Below are positions 12,754-13,121 of a DNA stretch of 13,121 bases, one piece after another. The position numbers and the translations under genes are program-made. This DNA is from an uncultured Chryseolinea sp. (GTDB lineage: Bacteria; Bacteroidota; Bacteroidia; Cytophagales; Cyclobacteriaceae), in contig CAMLER010000068.1 in the NCBI GenBank assembly GCA_946478915.1, positions 1 through 13,121 on the forward strand, written 5' to 3'. The notes below the pieces were generated by a model. The model saw only the letters and a program-made list of their open reading frames with translations. It was not told the DNA's origin and did not search any database. The stretch's first letter is position 1. The number at the start of each line of letters is the position of its first letter.

Positions 12754-13121
12754 ATGAAAAGAATTACTTTTTTAATGATGGCCTTCGCGACGATATTCTC
12801 GTCATTTGTCGTTGCCCAGGAAAAACCGCTGAGCCCACAGGCTACGGTAGAAGGAAAGGTTGGAGCCGCTAATGTAAAGATCGTGTATTGCCAGCCGTCT
12901 GCCCGTGGCAGAAAGATGTTGGGTGGCAAGGAGCCGTTTGGACAGGTTTGGAGAACTGGTGCCAATGAAGCGACTACTATCGAATTCGACAAACCTGTAA
13001 AATTGGAAGGCAAGGATGTACCTGCCGGGAAATATTCATTATTCACTATCCCTGGCGAAAATGAGTGGACGATCATTTTGAATAAAGAACCCAAGCAATG
13101 GGGTGCTTACAAGTACAATGA
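12754..13121 (+). CDS. Exported DUF2911 family protein, N-terminal part
   Basis: 122 complete residues are visible before the window ends, so the C terminus is missing. Residues 1-21 form a signal peptide ([20 protein letters not shown], cleavage likely after VVA before QEK). The mature part matches DUF2911: [11 protein letters not shown] (27-37), [18 protein letters not shown] (41-58), [20 protein letters not shown] (61-80), [18 protein letters not shown] (84-101), [19 protein letters not shown] (104-122). The function of the family is not established to my knowledge; it is common in Bacteroidota as a secreted protein. ATG 12754 is the only good start: the earlier ATG at 12743 is in another frame and ends in TGA overlapping this start as ATGA. 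Confidence 0.88.
   Translation, partial: MKRITFLMMAFATIFSSFVVAQEKPLSPQATVEGKVGAANVKIVYCQPSARGRKMLGGKEPFGQVWRTGANEATTIEFDKPVKLEGKDVPAGKYSLFTIPGENEWTIILNKEPKQWGAYKYN

Overview
The window looks like a chromosomal segment from a member of the Bacteroidota, most likely a Cytophagales-type bacterium. The evidence is a secreted protein ending in a type B type IX secretion (T9SS) sorting domain, its PorP/SprF-like partner, Bacteroidota-style promoter boxes (TAnnTTTG, for example TAACTTTG before ffh), few Shine-Dalgarno sites, and a DUF2911 family lipoprotein/exported-type protein. No rRNA, tRNA, insertion sequence, integrase or CRISPR array was seen.

Layout. 1-1243: the first part of a molybdenum cofactor (Moco) cluster, with moaA (minus, cut by the window edge) divergent from moaD and moaE (plus). 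1244-1606: a bidirectional terminator, a 39-residue single-span membrane protein on the minus strand that was found by hand, and inverted repeats. 1607-6919: a tight four-gene plus-strand operon of ECF sigma factor, membrane-anchored TonB-C-domain protein, 817-aa FG-GAP-repeat exoprotein with T9SS type B sorting domain, and PorP/SprF beta-barrel fused to an OmpA-like peptidoglycan-binding domain. 6907-8786: a minus-strand operon moaC - voltage-gated K+ channel - mobA, with gaps of 2-3 bases. 8856-11202: moeA (GTG start) and a glycerate kinase. 11260-12591: ffh, the SRP GTPase. 12754-end: the start of an exported DUF2911 protein.

How the genes work together. MoaA and MoaC make cyclic pyranopterin monophosphate; MoaD and MoaE (MPT synthase) add the dithiolene sulfurs; MoeA inserts molybdate; MobA adds GMP to give the bis-MGD type cofactor. 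MoeB-like (MoaD activation) and Mog/MoaB-like (MPT adenylylation) genes are not in the window. Sitting in the middle of these genes is the sigma/TonB/exoprotein/PorP-OmpA operon, which is the most interesting part: it looks like a self-contained unit in which a surface protein, its outer-membrane partner tied to the cell wall, a periplasm-spanning inner-membrane protein and a dedicated sigma factor are made together. A trans-envelope sensing role is inference; the co-linearity and the domains are directly visible. The K+ channel inside the Moco operon is the second notable oddity.
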